Positions 41,675 to 50,492 of a stretch of DNA of 64,000 bases are shown piece after piece; within the stretch, counting starts at the first letter, position 1, and each line of letters begins with the position of its first letter. The notes below the pieces were generated by a model. It was not told the DNA's origin and did not search any database. It worked only from the letters and a program-made list of their open reading frames with translations. The position numbers and the translations under genes are program-made. Source of the DNA: Clostridiales bacterium. Lineage in GTDB: Bacteria; Bacillota; Clostridia; Christensenellales; Aristaeellaceae. The stretch is from assembly GCA_019419995.1 (NCBI GenBank), contig JAHZHZ010000008.1:25291-89290 (forward strand), in the 5' to 3' direction.

Positions 41675-42778
41675 ATGAAAGTGGTATTGGAGCATCTGAC
41701 GAAGAAATTTCCATCCGGTACTCGGAAGAACCGGAGCGAAGTGGTGGCAGTGAACGATTTTAATTTTGAGCTGCCGGACGGCAAGCTCATCGGTCTGTTG
41801 GGTCCTTCCGGTTGCGGAAAGAGCACCACGCTATATTTAATCAGCGGGCTGGAAGAACCTACCAGTGGTAAGATTTTCTTTGGCGATCAGGATGTGACTC
41901 GGTTGTCCCCTGAGAACCGGGGTGTGGGACTGGTGTTTCAAAATTATGCCCTCTATCCTCACATGACAGTACGCCAAAACATTCTCTTCCCTTTGGAGAA
42001 TTTGAAGGGTAGGGATAGGCCATCTCGGGAGGAAATGCTGCGCAGGGCAGATGAGGCGGCAGCACTGGTGCAAATTAGTGAATTGATGGACCGCAAGCCC
42101 GCAGTTCTCTCGGGCGGGCAACAACAGCGGGTAGCTATTGCCAGAGCGTTGGTCAAGATGCCCAGGGTGTTGCTACTGGACGAGCCCCTCTCCAACCTGG
42201 ACGCCCGGCTTCGGCTTCAGACCCGAGAAGAGATTAGGCGCATTCAGAGGGAGACTGGAGTAACGACTGTCTTTGTCACCCATGATCAAGAGGAGGCCAT
42301 GAGCATCTCCGATATAATCGTGGTGATGAAGGATGGGGCCGTGCAGCAGATTGGCAGGCCGCAGACGGTCTACGACGATCCTGCTAACCTATTTGTGGCC
42401 AAATTTCTGGGTACGCCGCCCATCAACGTTTTTCGCGCTCGGGTGGAAAATGGGGCGCTGTATATCGGCCGGGAACGGGTGCTGGAAGTGGAAGGTGTTG
42501 CAAATGGAACGCTGTTCGCAGCAGTGCGCCCAGAGGGTTTCGTGCTACGGGAGGATGGAGCGCTGGGCTGTGCCCTGCGAAGCGTTGAGGTGATGGGAAG
42601 GGATATCAGCGTGGTCTGCACCCATCCGGACTGCCAGTCACCCAGCATTCGTGCCATCATTGATGCCCAAAACCAGGTGAATCCCGGCGCGGTAGATGTG
42701 CGCTTCGCCATCAAACCTTCCAAGCTTCTTCTCTTTGACTGCGAGAGCGGGGCACGGATACCCTATGAAGTTCGGTGA
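41675..42778 (+). CDS. Carbohydrate ABC transporter ATPase (UgpC/MsmX/MalK family)
   Basis: This 367-residue ATPase drives sugar import. It has Walker A LLGPSGCGKSTTLY (residues 40-53), Q-loop VFQNYALYPHMTV, signature LSGGQQQRVAIARAL, Walker B VLLLDEPLSNLDARL and H-loop VFVTHDQEEAMS. The C-terminal third is an OB-type TOBE regulatory domain (FLGTPPINVFRARV onward). GGAGG precedes the ATG. It is the first intact gene of a four-gene carbohydrate importer and ends with a 4-bp overlap of the alternative GTG start of the next gene. Confidence 0.94.
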   Translation: MKVVLEHLTKKFPSGTRKNRSEVVAVNDFNFELPDGKLIGLLGPSGCGKSTTLYLISGLEEPTSGKIFFGDQDVTRLSPENRGVGLVFQNYALYPHMTVRQNILFPLENLKGRDRPSREEMLRRADEAAALVQISELMDRKPAVLSGGQQQRVAIARALVKMPRVLLLDEPLSNLDARLRLQTREEIRRIQRETGVTTVFVTHDQEEAMSISDIIVVMKDGAVQQIGRPQTVYDDPANLFVAKFLGTPPINVFRARVENGALYIGRERVLEVEGVANGTLFAAVRPEGFVLREDGALGCALRSVEVMGRDISVVCTHPDCQSPSIRAIIDAQNQVNPGAVDVRFAIKPSKLLLFDCESGARIPYEVR

Positions 42779-42792
42779 GGGAGGTAGCGGCT

Positions 42793-43683
42793 ATGAAAAA
42801 GAAATGTCTGCGGCCCTGGCTGTACCTGCTGCCAGCCATTGTGTTTCTGGGAGCGTTCATGGTGTATCCTCTGGTGGATGTGTTTGTGTATTCCTTTGAG
42901 GAAGGATATAATTCTGCATCACAGAACTTTTACGGCGTGGGACTGTTTAACTATTCCTATGTATTGCATGATCCCTACTTTTTGCAGGCTTTAAAAAATA
43001 CTTTTATTCTGGTGATCATTACGGTGCCCGTATCTACGGCCCTGGCACTGTTGATTTCCGTGGGACTGAGTTCCATAAGGCCCCTGCGAGAACTGTATCA
43101 GACAGTATATTTTCTGCCATACGTGACCAATACCCTGGCGGTAGGATTGGTGTTCATGATTCTATTTAAAAAGACGCCCTATTCCGACGGCTTGGTGAAC
43201 CTTCTGATTCACTGCTTCGGAGGGGAATCGGTGGACTTTATCGATGGACCCTACGCTGCCAAAATGTTTGTGCTGTGTTTCTATACCGTCTGGGTAGTGC
43301 TGCCCTTTAAAATTTTAATTCTCACCAGTGCGCTGGCCGGTGTACGGGAGGATTACTATCGGGCGGCACGGATTGATGGTGCTTCCCGGGGACGGATCTT
43401 TCGCCGGATCACGCTGCCGATGATTTCGCCCATGTTGTTTTATTTGGTGATCACAGGATTTATCGGTGCATTCAAGGCTTACAGCGATGCCGTGGCTCTC
43501 TTTGGCACCAATCTCAATGCAGCAGGTATGAATACCATCGTTGGTTACGTCTATGACATGCTCTATGGCAATAGCGGAGGGTATCCCTCCTATGCATCCG
43601 CGGCAGCCATCATACTCTTTGCCATCGTATTGACCATTACCTGCATCAATCTCATGATTAGTAGGAAGCACGTGCACTATTAG
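42793..43683 (+). CDS. Carbohydrate ABC transporter permease, MalF/UgpA type
   Basis: This 296-residue protein has six membrane helices and the coupling loop DYYRAARIDGASRGRIFRRITLPMISP, which contacts the ATPase. The N-terminus (LRPWLYLLPAIVFLGAFMVYPLVDVFVYSF) is standard for this permease type. I prefer the ATG at 42793, eight bases after GGGAGG, to the GTG at 42775. It pairs with the next permease. Confidence 0.93.
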   Translation: MKKKCLRPWLYLLPAIVFLGAFMVYPLVDVFVYSFEEGYNSASQNFYGVGLFNYSYVLHDPYFLQALKNTFILVIITVPVSTALALLISVGLSSIRPLRELYQTVYFLPYVTNTLAVGLVFMILFKKTPYSDGLVNLLIHCFGGESVDFIDGPYAAKMFVLCFYTVWVVLPFKILILTSALAGVREDYYRAARIDGASRGRIFRRITLPMISPMLFYLVITGFIGAFKAYSDAVALFGTNLNAAGMNTIVGYVYDMLYGNSGGYPSYASAAAIILFAIVLTITCINLMISRKHVHY

Positions 43684-43696
43684 GGGGGAAAACGGG

Positions 43697-44572
43697 ATGA
43701 TTCGTATGGAAAACGATGCGGTTTTGCAGCAGCGTCAGCTGGCCCGGCAACGGGTGAGGCGCATATTTACCTATGCGCTCCTGACGCTATGGGCGTTGAT
43801 TGTGCTTTTTCCCTTTTATTGGATGCTCCTGACCTCTGTCAAGAGTTATTCGGCCTACAATTCGGAGTATATTCCCCGCTTTTTTACCACAGCGCCTACG
43901 CTACAGAATTATGTAGACGCCTTTACGGCGGTACCGCTGGGAAGATACTTGCTCAATACTCTCATTTTTACTTTGGGTACCACAGCCATCATGCTGGTGG
44001 TGATTACCCTGTCAGCTTATGCATTTGCCAGGTTCCGCTTCCGGGGAAGAAACCTGGTCTTTACTCTCTTTCTGGCGTTGATGATGATTCCTAATGAACT
44101 GGTTATCATCACTAATTATGTTACCATTACGGATTTAAACCTTCGCAACAGCTTTCTGGGGCTCATCCTACCGTCGGTAACCTCGGTATTCTACATCTAT
44201 CTGCTTCGGGAGAACTTTGCCCAGGTACCCGATTCACTGTACTATGCGGCCAAGGTGGATGGTACATCGGATCTGAAATATTTGCTGAAGGTTTTAATTC
44301 CCATTTGCAGGCCCACTATGATTACCATTGTGATTCTCAAAGTGATCGAATGCTGGAATAGCTACGTTTGGCCCCGCCTGATCACCGATGATGAGATGTA
44401 TTATCTGGTTTCCAATGGTATTCAGGAGATTCGGGAAAATGGGTTTGGCCGGGAGAACATTCCAGCCATGATGGCGGCGGTAGTGGTAATATCAGTGCCG
44501 CTGATCGTGCTGTTTCTGATCTTTCACCGGAAAGTGATGGAGGGCGTTTCGAGAGGAGGAATCAAGGGATGA
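43697..44572 (+). CDS. Carbohydrate ABC transporter permease, MalG/UgpE type
   Basis: This 291-residue protein has six helices, the N-terminal LWALIVLFPFYWMLLTSVKS and the coupling loop DSLYYAAKVDGTSDLKYLLKVLIPICRP. It is the second channel subunit. GGGGG precedes its ATG. Its stop overlaps the ATG of the binding-protein gene as ATGA, so those two are coupled. Confidence 0.93.
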   Translation: MIRMENDAVLQQRQLARQRVRRIFTYALLTLWALIVLFPFYWMLLTSVKSYSAYNSEYIPRFFTTAPTLQNYVDAFTAVPLGRYLLNTLIFTLGTTAIMLVVITLSAYAFARFRFRGRNLVFTLFLALMMIPNELVIITNYVTITDLNLRNSFLGLILPSVTSVFYIYLLRENFAQVPDSLYYAAKVDGTSDLKYLLKVLIPICRPTMITIVILKVIECWNSYVWPRLITDDEMYYLVSNGIQEIRENGFGRENIPAMMAAVVVISVPLIVLFLIFHRKVMEGVSRGGIKG

Positions 44573-46173
44573 ACAGGCGTGCGCTGGCGCTTATTGTGTG
44601 CATGCTCATCTGCCTCCTAGGGCTTAGCGGCTGCCATGGAACCAGGGGCCTGAATGCCTTTGTTCTGCCGGAGACCTTTGAGGAAGATCGGGAATATGAG
44701 ATCAGTTTCTGGGCAAAGAATGATACCAATAAAACGCAGGTGGCTATTTACGAACAGGCTATTGAGGACTTTGAGTCTCTTTATCCTAACATCCACGTCA
44801 ACCTTCGGCTCTATACCGATTACGGCAAAATCTATAACGACGTGATTACGAATATTGCCACGGGAACAACGCCCAATGTGTGCATCAGCTATCCTGATCA
44901 TATCGCTACCTATCTCACGGGAACCAATGTGGTGGTTCCGTTGGATGGACTGATGGCAGATGAGGCGTATGGACTGGGCGGTAGTGCGCTGAAATTTGAA
45001 TCGCCGGGTACAGAAGAAATCGTGGCACAGTTTCTGCAGGAGGGGACTTTCGAAGGACGCCAGTATGCCCTGCCCTTTATGCGCTCTACGGAGGCCTGTT
45101 ACATCAATCAGGATCTGGTGGAAAAACTGGGATTTGAGTTGCCAGAGGTACTGACTTGGGACTTTATGTTTGAAGTAGCTGAGGCTGCCACGCAAAAGGA
45201 TGGGGAGGGTAATTATCTTGTCAACGGGCAGAAGGTGATGATTCCCATCATCTATAAATCCACCGATAATATGATGATTCAGTTGCTCAGACAAATGAAT
45301 GCGGGTTATTCCACAGAGGATGGACAGGTACTGCTTTTTAACGATACTACGCGGCAGATTTTGTTTGAACTTGCGGAGCATGTGCGCAGCGGCGCATTCT
45401 CCACCTTCAAAATCTCCAGCTATCCCGCCAATTTTCTCAATGCTGGACAGTGTATCTTTGCCATTGATTCCACTGCTGGGGCTACCTGGATGGGTTCGGA
45501 TGCTCCGCTTTCGGATATAAGCGAGGATAAAATCGTGCATTTCAATACGGCTGTGCGCCCTGTGCCGCAGGTGGACACTGAGCACATGCAGATGATTTCC
45601 CAGGGACCATCAGTGTGTATTTTTAACAAGGAGGATCCCCAGGAGGTACTGGCTGCGTGGCTGTTTGCCCAGTACCTGCTGACGGATGAAGTGCAAATTG
45701 CCTATGCCCAGACGGAGGGCTACGTTCCGGTGAGCACAAAGGCACAGAATACCAGGGAATACCAGGATTATCTAAACGGGTCCGGCGAGGACGGCGATTT
45801 GCACTATGAGGTGAAGCTTCAGGCGACGCAGCTGTTGCTCGATCACGTGGAGGAGACCTTTGTTACGCCGGTGTTTAATGGTTCCGCTTCCTTGAGGGAT
45901 GCTGCCGGACAGTTGATTGAGAACGTAACTAAGTCCATAAGGCGCAAGGAGACGGTGGATCAGGCGTACATGGATGCCCTGTACGAGGATGTACGTGCCC
46001 TGTATCATTTGGATCAACTGGGCAGAGGGTTGCCGTCAAGCGCAGGTACAGAGGATCTGGGTCCCCTTCCGCAGCCAGCGGTTGCACTGCTGGTTGGGCT
46101 GAGCGCAATATGGGTGGGCCTGCTTGCGTTGATGCTGGTGCGGCGATTTCAAAGGCTAAATGAAAAAACATGA
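44569..46173 (+). CDS. Family 1 sugar-binding lipoprotein with a C-terminal membrane helix
   Basis: This 534-residue protein captures sugars for the importer encoded just upstream. It has a lipoprotein signal with lipobox LGLSGC (Cys near residue 22) and a family 1 fold: ITFWAKN-like start (ISFWAKNDTNKTQV), YALPFMRSTEACYINQDLV and GPSVCIFNKEDPQEVLAAW. Unusually, it ends in a hydrophobic helix (AVALLVGLSAIWVGLLALMLV) and a basic tail, so it looks anchored at both ends. A cleaved sortase motif is absent. The extra anchor is longer than the family norm of about 430-450 residues. No terminator is visible before the next promoter. Confidence 0.88.
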   Translation: MNRRALALIVCMLICLLGLSGCHGTRGLNAFVLPETFEEDREYEISFWAKNDTNKTQVAIYEQAIEDFESLYPNIHVNLRLYTDYGKIYNDVITNIATGTTPNVCISYPDHIATYLTGTNVVVPLDGLMADEAYGLGGSALKFESPGTEEIVAQFLQEGTFEGRQYALPFMRSTEACYINQDLVEKLGFELPEVLTWDFMFEVAEAATQKDGEGNYLVNGQKVMIPIIYKSTDNMMIQLLRQMNAGYSTEDGQVLLFNDTTRQILFELAEHVRSGAFSTFKISSYPANFLNAGQCIFAIDSTAGATWMGSDAPLSDISEDKIVHFNTAVRPVPQVDTEHMQMISQGPSVCIFNKEDPQEVLAAWLFAQYLLTDEVQIAYAQTEGYVPVSTKAQNTREYQDYLNGSGEDGDLHYEVKLQATQLLLDHVEETFVTPVFNGSASLRDAAGQLIENVTKSIRRKETVDQAYMDALYEDVRALYHLDQLGRGLPSSAGTEDLGPLPQPAVALLVGLSAIWVGLLALMLVRRFQRLNEKT

Positions 46174-46179
46174 AAAATG

Positions 46180-46208
46180 TTGAAAACACGGAAGCTTGGT
46201 TGTATAAT
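46180..46208 (+). promoter_or_regulatory. Promoter of the secreted OB-like protein gene
   Basis: TTGAAA (46180-46185) and TATAAT (46203-46208) have a 17-base spacer; the -35 box starts 6 bp after the previous stop codon. Confidence 0.8.
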
Positions 46209-46255
46209 GATACTGTGCGTTTGGATGCGACACGAACGATGAAAGGAAGAGAAAG

Positions 46256-46984
46256 ATGAAGAAGTTACTGGCCTTGGCATTGATCCTGGTTCTGTCTCTC
46301 TGCTGCATGGCTTTTGCGGAGGAAGAGGCGCCGAGCGTGATGACCTATGAGGAATACATGGCGGCTGAACTGGATACCCCCGTCGTGGTAGAAACTTATG
46401 TGCAGGCCAAGCAGTCCTGGTGGGAGGATAAGGCGACGGTGTATACGCAGGATCAGGATGGTGCGTATTTCGTCTATGAGATGGCCTGTTCTGAGGAAGA
46501 CTATGAAAAGCTGGTGCCCGGCACGAAGATTCGTGTTTCCGGTTACAAGGCAGAATGGGCTGGAGAGGTAGAAATCATGGATGCTACCTTTACATTCGTG
46601 GAGGGTGACAGCTACATTGCGGAGCCCATCGACGTGACCGAGCTGCTGGGAACTGACGAACTGCAGGCCCACCAGAATCAGTTTGTGACCTTCACCGGCA
46701 TGACGGTGGAAGCTGCCGGTCAGGATGCCGATGGCAACGATCTGGATGCAGCTTTCCTGTATAACTGGGATGGATCCGGGAAACAAGGCGACGATCTGTA
46801 TTTTAAAGTTTCCTATAATGGACAGACCTACACCTTTACTGTGGAATCCTATCTGTGTGACAGCAGTACCGATGTCTACAAGGCCGTTGAGGGCCTGAAG
46901 GTTGGCGATGTGGTAAATATGGAGGGTTTCCTGTATTGGTATGAGGGAGTCAATCCGCACATTACTGCGCTGACAGTGCAATAA
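46256..46984 (+). CDS. Secreted protein with predicted OB-fold-like domains
   Basis: This 242-residue protein has a clear signal peptide (KKLLALALILVLSLCCMAFAEE). The mature protein is acidic and beta-rich. Two similar halves can be seen: VVVETYVQAKQSWWEDKATVYTQ with PGTKIRVSGYKAEWAGEVEI, and NQFVTFTGMTVEAAGQ with VGDVVNMEGFLYWYEGVNPHI. The pattern resembles bacterial OB-fold (BOF-like) export proteins. Function is unknown. It has its own promoter and a strong terminator. The two cysteines near residue 16 are in the signal region and are not a convincing lipobox. Confidence 0.75.
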   Translation: MKKLLALALILVLSLCCMAFAEEEAPSVMTYEEYMAAELDTPVVVETYVQAKQSWWEDKATVYTQDQDGAYFVYEMACSEEDYEKLVPGTKIRVSGYKAEWAGEVEIMDATFTFVEGDSYIAEPIDVTELLGTDELQAHQNQFVTFTGMTVEAAGQDADGNDLDAAFLYNWDGSGKQGDDLYFKVSYNGQTYTFTVESYLCDSSTDVYKAVEGLKVGDVVNMEGFLYWYEGVNPHITALTVQ

Positions 46985-46997
46985 GGGGTATGTGCGA

Positions 46998-47032
46998 AAA
47001 TCCCGTCCGAAGTTAATTCGGACGGGATTTTT
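46998..47032 (+). terminator. Terminator of the OB-like protein gene
   Basis: AAATCCCGTCCGAA (46998-47011) pairs perfectly with TTCGGACGGGATTT (47017-47030), and more Ts follow. Confidence 0.92.
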
Positions 47033-47070
47033 ATTGTCTAGAGAATTCGTGTTCAATCCCTTAAATAATC

Positions 47071-47097
47071 AAAACTGACGTCTTGTACGTCAGTTTT
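47071..47097. terminator. Second hairpin, probably ends the minus-strand sigma-like operon
   Basis: AAAACTGACGT (47071-47081) pairs with ACGTCAGTTTT (47087-47097) across a 5-nt loop. It is symmetrical and can serve either strand. Confidence 0.8.
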
Positions 47098-47163
47098 AAT
47101 GTTGTTTGTTGCCCCCCCTAATATCTGTATTAAAGTGCCAGCTTGAATCTTGGGAAAGGATCT

Positions 47164-47928
47164 TCAGGGTTCGGGGGCCTGAGTGGTGATGGAGGTATCA
47201 ATACTGTCCACCTCCAGCGTCGTCGGCTGCATAAGCACCGCTGCAAGCCAAAAAATGGCAATACATAACACACCCAAAATGATGGCTAGGGTCACATGCA
47301 ACAGGCGGATGGGAAGGCGGCTGGGACGGGACATAGAAGCAGCATCAGCCTGAAAGGTGCGGAATACTTTGGAAAAATCAGGGGTTTGGGCATTGGGCTG
47401 GGCTAGTAGTGTACGAACAGTTCGGGTGATCATGGTTTCACAGCGCCTTCGCTCCGACGGAGCGAGGCGATGCCGAACTCGGGCAGTGAAGCGGTGTAAC
47501 AGCATTCGTACACGTCGGGCATCAATGTCGCAAATATTGGCGGTGCGCCGGATAGAAAGGCCACAGCCAAAGTGCAGAGCCAATATTCGCCGGGTTTCAG
47601 GTGGTTCCTGGGCAATTTGGCGAGCGAGGGGGTTCTCCGCGCTGGAAGTGTTCAAACCATCCCAGTCAAAGTCGGGTTCAGGATTTTCTGCGCTGTGGAC
47701 AGACTTTTGTGAGGCGCGGATTACGGCGCTGCGCAAATCCTCCCTAAAACCATGATGGCTCGCGGATACACATCCCAAAGCCCAGCAATCTAACAGAGCA
47801 TATTGCAGGCAATATTCAGCCTGTTCGCAGTTTCCCGTTATGACATGCGCCAAATTAAACAACTGAGAATATATTGGGCGCAGACGGTTGAAATATAACT
47901 GATATTCTTCAATTTCAGGGCGCGCCAT
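47164..47928 (-). CDS. Sigma-factor-like protein with a C-terminal membrane helix
   Basis: This 254-residue protein looks like a diverged sigma-70-family (ECF-like) factor. Residues 10-55 resemble a weak region 2 (LYFNRLRPIYSQLFNLAHVITGN). Residues about 110-155 are a region 4 helix-turn-helix (ETRRILALHFGCGLSIRRTANICDIDARRVRMLLHRFTARVRHRL). A single membrane helix follows at about 208-233 (VTLAIILGVLCIAIFWLAAVLM) with a short acidic outer tail. A membrane-tethered sigma-like protein is unusual; it may be a regulated or non-initiating relative. It starts one base after the FGGY kinase stop with GGAGG upstream, so the two are co-translated. No separate anti-sigma gene is next to it. Confidence 0.7.
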   Translation of the reverse strand: MARPEIEEYQLYFNRLRPIYSQLFNLAHVITGNCEQAEYCLQYALLDCWALGCVSASHHGFREDLRSAVIRASQKSVHSAENPEPDFDWDGLNTSSAENPLARQIAQEPPETRRILALHFGCGLSIRRTANICDIDARRVRMLLHRFTARVRHRLAPSERRRCETMITRTVRTLLAQPNAQTPDFSKVFRTFQADAASMSRPSRLPIRLLHVTLAIILGVLCIAIFWLAAVLMQPTTLEVDSIDTSITTQAPEP

Positions 47929-47929
47929 T

Positions 47930-49450
47930 TTAACCTCCTAAGCCGAATCGTGCGATTCGATCCGTCAAGGAATGGGTACATGCATAGATATCCCTATAGA
48001 CAGGATAGATCTGTGCATAAGTCCGTTGCCAGGCAGGGTTGACCGGGTGGGTGGAGCGGGCTTTGGCCACGGAGGCAGCGGCTTCATAACTGGAGAAGAT
48101 TCCTACACCCACGCCTGCCAACACGGCGGCGCCCAGTGAGGTACATTCGCCGGGAGAACAGTGAACTTGAGTGGTCAAACCAAAGACTGCCGCAAGAATG
48201 TCTGGCCATAACCCGCTTCGGGCTCCGCCGCCTGCCAACATCATGGAAGTAATGGGCGTGCCGTATTCGGAGATAATCTGTGCACAGCTATTCAAGGCAA
48301 AGGCGATTCCCTCGTAGATGGCTCGTGCAATGTGCCGCTGGTCGTGATAGAGGGAGAAGCCCATCAATATGCCCCTGGTATTGGGATCCCAGTAGGGGGT
48401 ACGGGAACCCATCAGCGTGGGCAAGAACAATACGCCTTCCGCTCCGGGAGCGATCTGCCGGGCCATATTTTCCATGCGAGAAATGTCCAGTGGAGCTTCC
48501 TGGCTGCCCATGACGTTTTTTAGCATCCAGTCAAAGGCGGCTGCTCCGGTTTGGACAGTGCCTGTGACGTGGCAACGCTGCCCGTCAGCATCCAGATAGT
48601 TAAAGATGCGCGCCTTGGGATCTAACACTGGATGATCAAGGATCTGGGAAACCCAGGCGCTGGAACCGATATAGGTGTAGGCGCTTCCAGGATCTATCAG
48701 GCCTGCTCCTCTGGCTGTACAGCAGCCGTCCCCACCGCCGATGGCTACTGGTGTGCCGGTAATTAGTCCCGTGCGGTAATAGATGGTCCTGGTAATTTTT
48801 CCGCGAATGTCCTGTCCTGCGATGATATGAGGCATGCGCTCTACATCCAGGCCCAGTTCTGCCAGCAGATCTGCCGCCCAACGACGGTTGTTGATGTCAA
48901 GCGCTGTGGTGAGTGAGGCGTCAGAATAATCTGTATACCCCATTCGTCCGGTGAGTCGCCCGTAAATATAATCCTTAATATTTAAAAACCAACGGGCCCG
49001 ACTATAAACTTCAGGCAGATGCTCTTTAAACCAAAGAATCTTTGGAAGCGTGTAGTGGGTATCCAGACGATTTCCAGTCAGGGTGTAGAAGTGATATTTG
49101 TTGATCACATGAGATATTTCTTCTACCTGTGCTTCGGTGCGGCTATCCGAGTGAATGATGTTGGGGTGCAGTACTGCCCCCGATTCATCCACGGGAATGC
49201 AGCCATTCATGGTGCCGCTGAGACCAACACAAGCGATGCGCTGGGGATTGACCTGTTGGAGCAATTCACGGATACCATCAAATACGGCTTCCAGAATCTG
49301 ATCCGGATCCTGCTCAGCCCAATTTGGGCGGGGATAGAGAGTGGGATAGTCCCGCCGCACGGAAAAGAGTGCCTGACCGTCGGTGTTGAATATGGAAACC
49401 TTGCAACCGGTGGTTCCGGCATCACAGGTCAGAATCAGATTTTTTTCCAT
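47930..49450 (-). CDS. FGGY family carbohydrate kinase (xylulokinase-like)
   Basis: This 506-residue cytoplasmic enzyme phosphorylates a sugar or polyol with ATP. It has the N-terminal phosphate loop LTCDAGTTGCKVSIFNTDG, LSGTMNGCIPVD, DYIYGRLTGRMGYTDYSDAS and the C-terminal ATP-site block MMLAGGGARSGLWPDILAAVFG followed by ECTSLGAAVLAGVGVG. These match xylulokinase-type FGGY proteins, but the real substrate is not clear. GGAGG is just before the ATG. It lies between a small membrane protein and a sigma-like protein in one operon, with no sugar isomerase or transporter, which is odd for this family. Confidence 0.88.
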   Translation of the reverse strand: MEKNLILTCDAGTTGCKVSIFNTDGQALFSVRRDYPTLYPRPNWAEQDPDQILEAVFDGIRELLQQVNPQRIACVGLSGTMNGCIPVDESGAVLHPNIIHSDSRTEAQVEEISHVINKYHFYTLTGNRLDTHYTLPKILWFKEHLPEVYSRARWFLNIKDYIYGRLTGRMGYTDYSDASLTTALDINNRRWAADLLAELGLDVERMPHIIAGQDIRGKITRTIYYRTGLITGTPVAIGGGDGCCTARGAGLIDPGSAYTYIGSSAWVSQILDHPVLDPKARIFNYLDADGQRCHVTGTVQTGAAAFDWMLKNVMGSQEAPLDISRMENMARQIAPGAEGVLFLPTLMGSRTPYWDPNTRGILMGFSLYHDQRHIARAIYEGIAFALNSCAQIISEYGTPITSMMLAGGGARSGLWPDILAAVFGLTTQVHCSPGECTSLGAAVLAGVGVGIFSSYEAAASVAKARSTHPVNPAWQRTYAQIYPVYRDIYACTHSLTDRIARFGLGG

Positions 49451-49460
49451 TTTGACCTCC

Positions 49461-49823
49461 TCATCTGCGGCTTTGGCGCTTTAACACTTCTCCAGTAGCT
49501 GCGCCAACCAGCGAAATAAAGCTACAGAAAAAAACCGGCCCCGCCGAAAGAGGATATCCCCATAACAGTAAATTTCCCACAAGCAACATTGCAGGCGGAG
49601 CAATCCAGGCCGCGTAATTTAGCAGGCCCTTTCGGGTTGAAATCATAGCGGAGCAAAAGCCCAACAGGGGTGCCAGTATCCACAGAAAAATCCAATGTAT
49701 CGTACTCCCAAAGAGAAGACTCAGCGCTGTCAATAGAGAGACGAACAGTGCCGCAACAAACTGAATTAACCAGATGAACACCCATCTCATGCGGCACTTG
49801 TCCCAATTCGCACATTTACCCAT
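49461..49823 (-). CDS. Small four-helix membrane protein of unknown function
   Basis: This 120-residue protein has four hydrophobic helices (about residues 14-35, 40-60, 68-90, 92-112), a cysteine-containing start (MGKCANWDKCRM) and a basic end. I do not recognise the family with certainty; similar small proteins of the Clostridia are uncharacterised. GGAAG precedes the ATG. It is the first gene of the operon with the FGGY kinase, 10 bp apart. Confidence 0.7.
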   Translation of the reverse strand: MGKCANWDKCRMRWVFIWLIQFVAALFVSLLTALSLLFGSTIHWIFLWILAPLLGFCSAMISTRKGLLNYAAWIAPPAMLLVGNLLLWGYPLSAGPVFFCSFISLVGAATGEVLKRQSRR

Positions 49824-49844
49824 TTTGCAACTTCCTTTCGCTCC

Positions 49845-49874
49845 ATTATAGCATTATTGTCCACCTATTGACAA
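49845..49874 (-). promoter_or_regulatory. Promoter of the membrane protein-FGGY-sigma-like operon
   Basis: On the minus strand TTGTCA (49874-49869) and TATAAT (49850-49845) are 18 bases apart, with an extended -10 (TGC). The first start codon is 22 bp downstream of the -10. Confidence 0.75.
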
Positions 49875-49994
49875 CCTGGCGCATAAAAGTTTCGGGAATA
49901 ATTCTAATGGAAGAATATACTTCCAATGGTTGATTCAATGGAAATCACAAAATCAGTAAACTAAACATAACGAGGAGACAGACGGGGGCAGGAT

Positions 49995-50315
49995 ATGCTT
50001 TACGAAGATTTGGGAAGGCGGATTAAGCAGCAGCGGCTTTTGGCAGAAATGACACAGGAGAAATTGGCGGAAAAAGCAGGAATCAGTTTGTCTTTTCTCG
50101 GGCATATTGAACGTGGGACCCGAAAGGCCAGCTTAGATACCTTTGTAAAATTGTGTAATGCGCTGGAAGTATCTCCAAATCTGTTGCTGCAGGATTCCAT
50201 GGATGATGGATTGCTGGGAGAAAATACACAGATCTCGGAGCCTCAGCGCAAGCTCTTGCGAGAAATTTCAAATAGGATCATCGAATATAATTCGCTGAAC
50301 ACGGATAAGCCGTAG
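49995..50315 (+). CDS. XRE family helix-turn-helix regulator, 106 aa
   Basis: The N-terminal 65 residues are a standard XRE domain: LGRRIKQQRLLAEMTQEKLAEKAGISLSFLGHIERG and DTFVKLCNALEVSPNLLL. The C-terminal 35 residues form a short helix (SEPQRKLLREISNRIIEYN) that may dimerise. GAGGAG is upstream at a longish spacing; the ATG at 49995 fits the domain start. It is divergent from the FGGY operon and could regulate it. It ends in a strong terminator. Confidence 0.88.
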   Translation: MLYEDLGRRIKQQRLLAEMTQEKLAEKAGISLSFLGHIERGTRKASLDTFVKLCNALEVSPNLLLQDSMDDGLLGENTQISEPQRKLLREISNRIIEYNSLNTDKP

Positions 50316-50375
50316 GCGCTGGAAGGATATGCCGGCAAAATATTTATATGGATTTTGGGCAAGATAAAGATATCA

Positions 50376-50422
50376 AATCAAAGTCCGCTGAACCATATAC
50401 CTGTTCAGCGGACTTTGATTTT
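50376..50422. terminator. Bidirectional terminator between XRE and cyuA genes
   Basis: A perfect 19-bp stem (50376-50394 with 50404-50422) with AAATCAAAG/CTTTGATTT ends lies between convergent genes, with As and Ts at its ends. Confidence 0.92.
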
Positions 50423-50492
50423 AAGCCTTTAACGGGTTTTCGGAATTAGGGTAAGGACGGGGCTATATTTCGTGCAGTCCATCTCTTTAGCC

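Noticed and set aside
47164..47928. Ordinary ECF sigma factor
   Set aside because: Region 2 is weak and a C-terminal membrane helix is present, so I call it sigma-like only.
49861..49880. TTGACA at 49868 as plus-strand promoter of the XRE gene
   Set aside because: No -10 box at a 16-18 bp spacing; the same bases fit the minus-strand promoter of the FGGY operon better.
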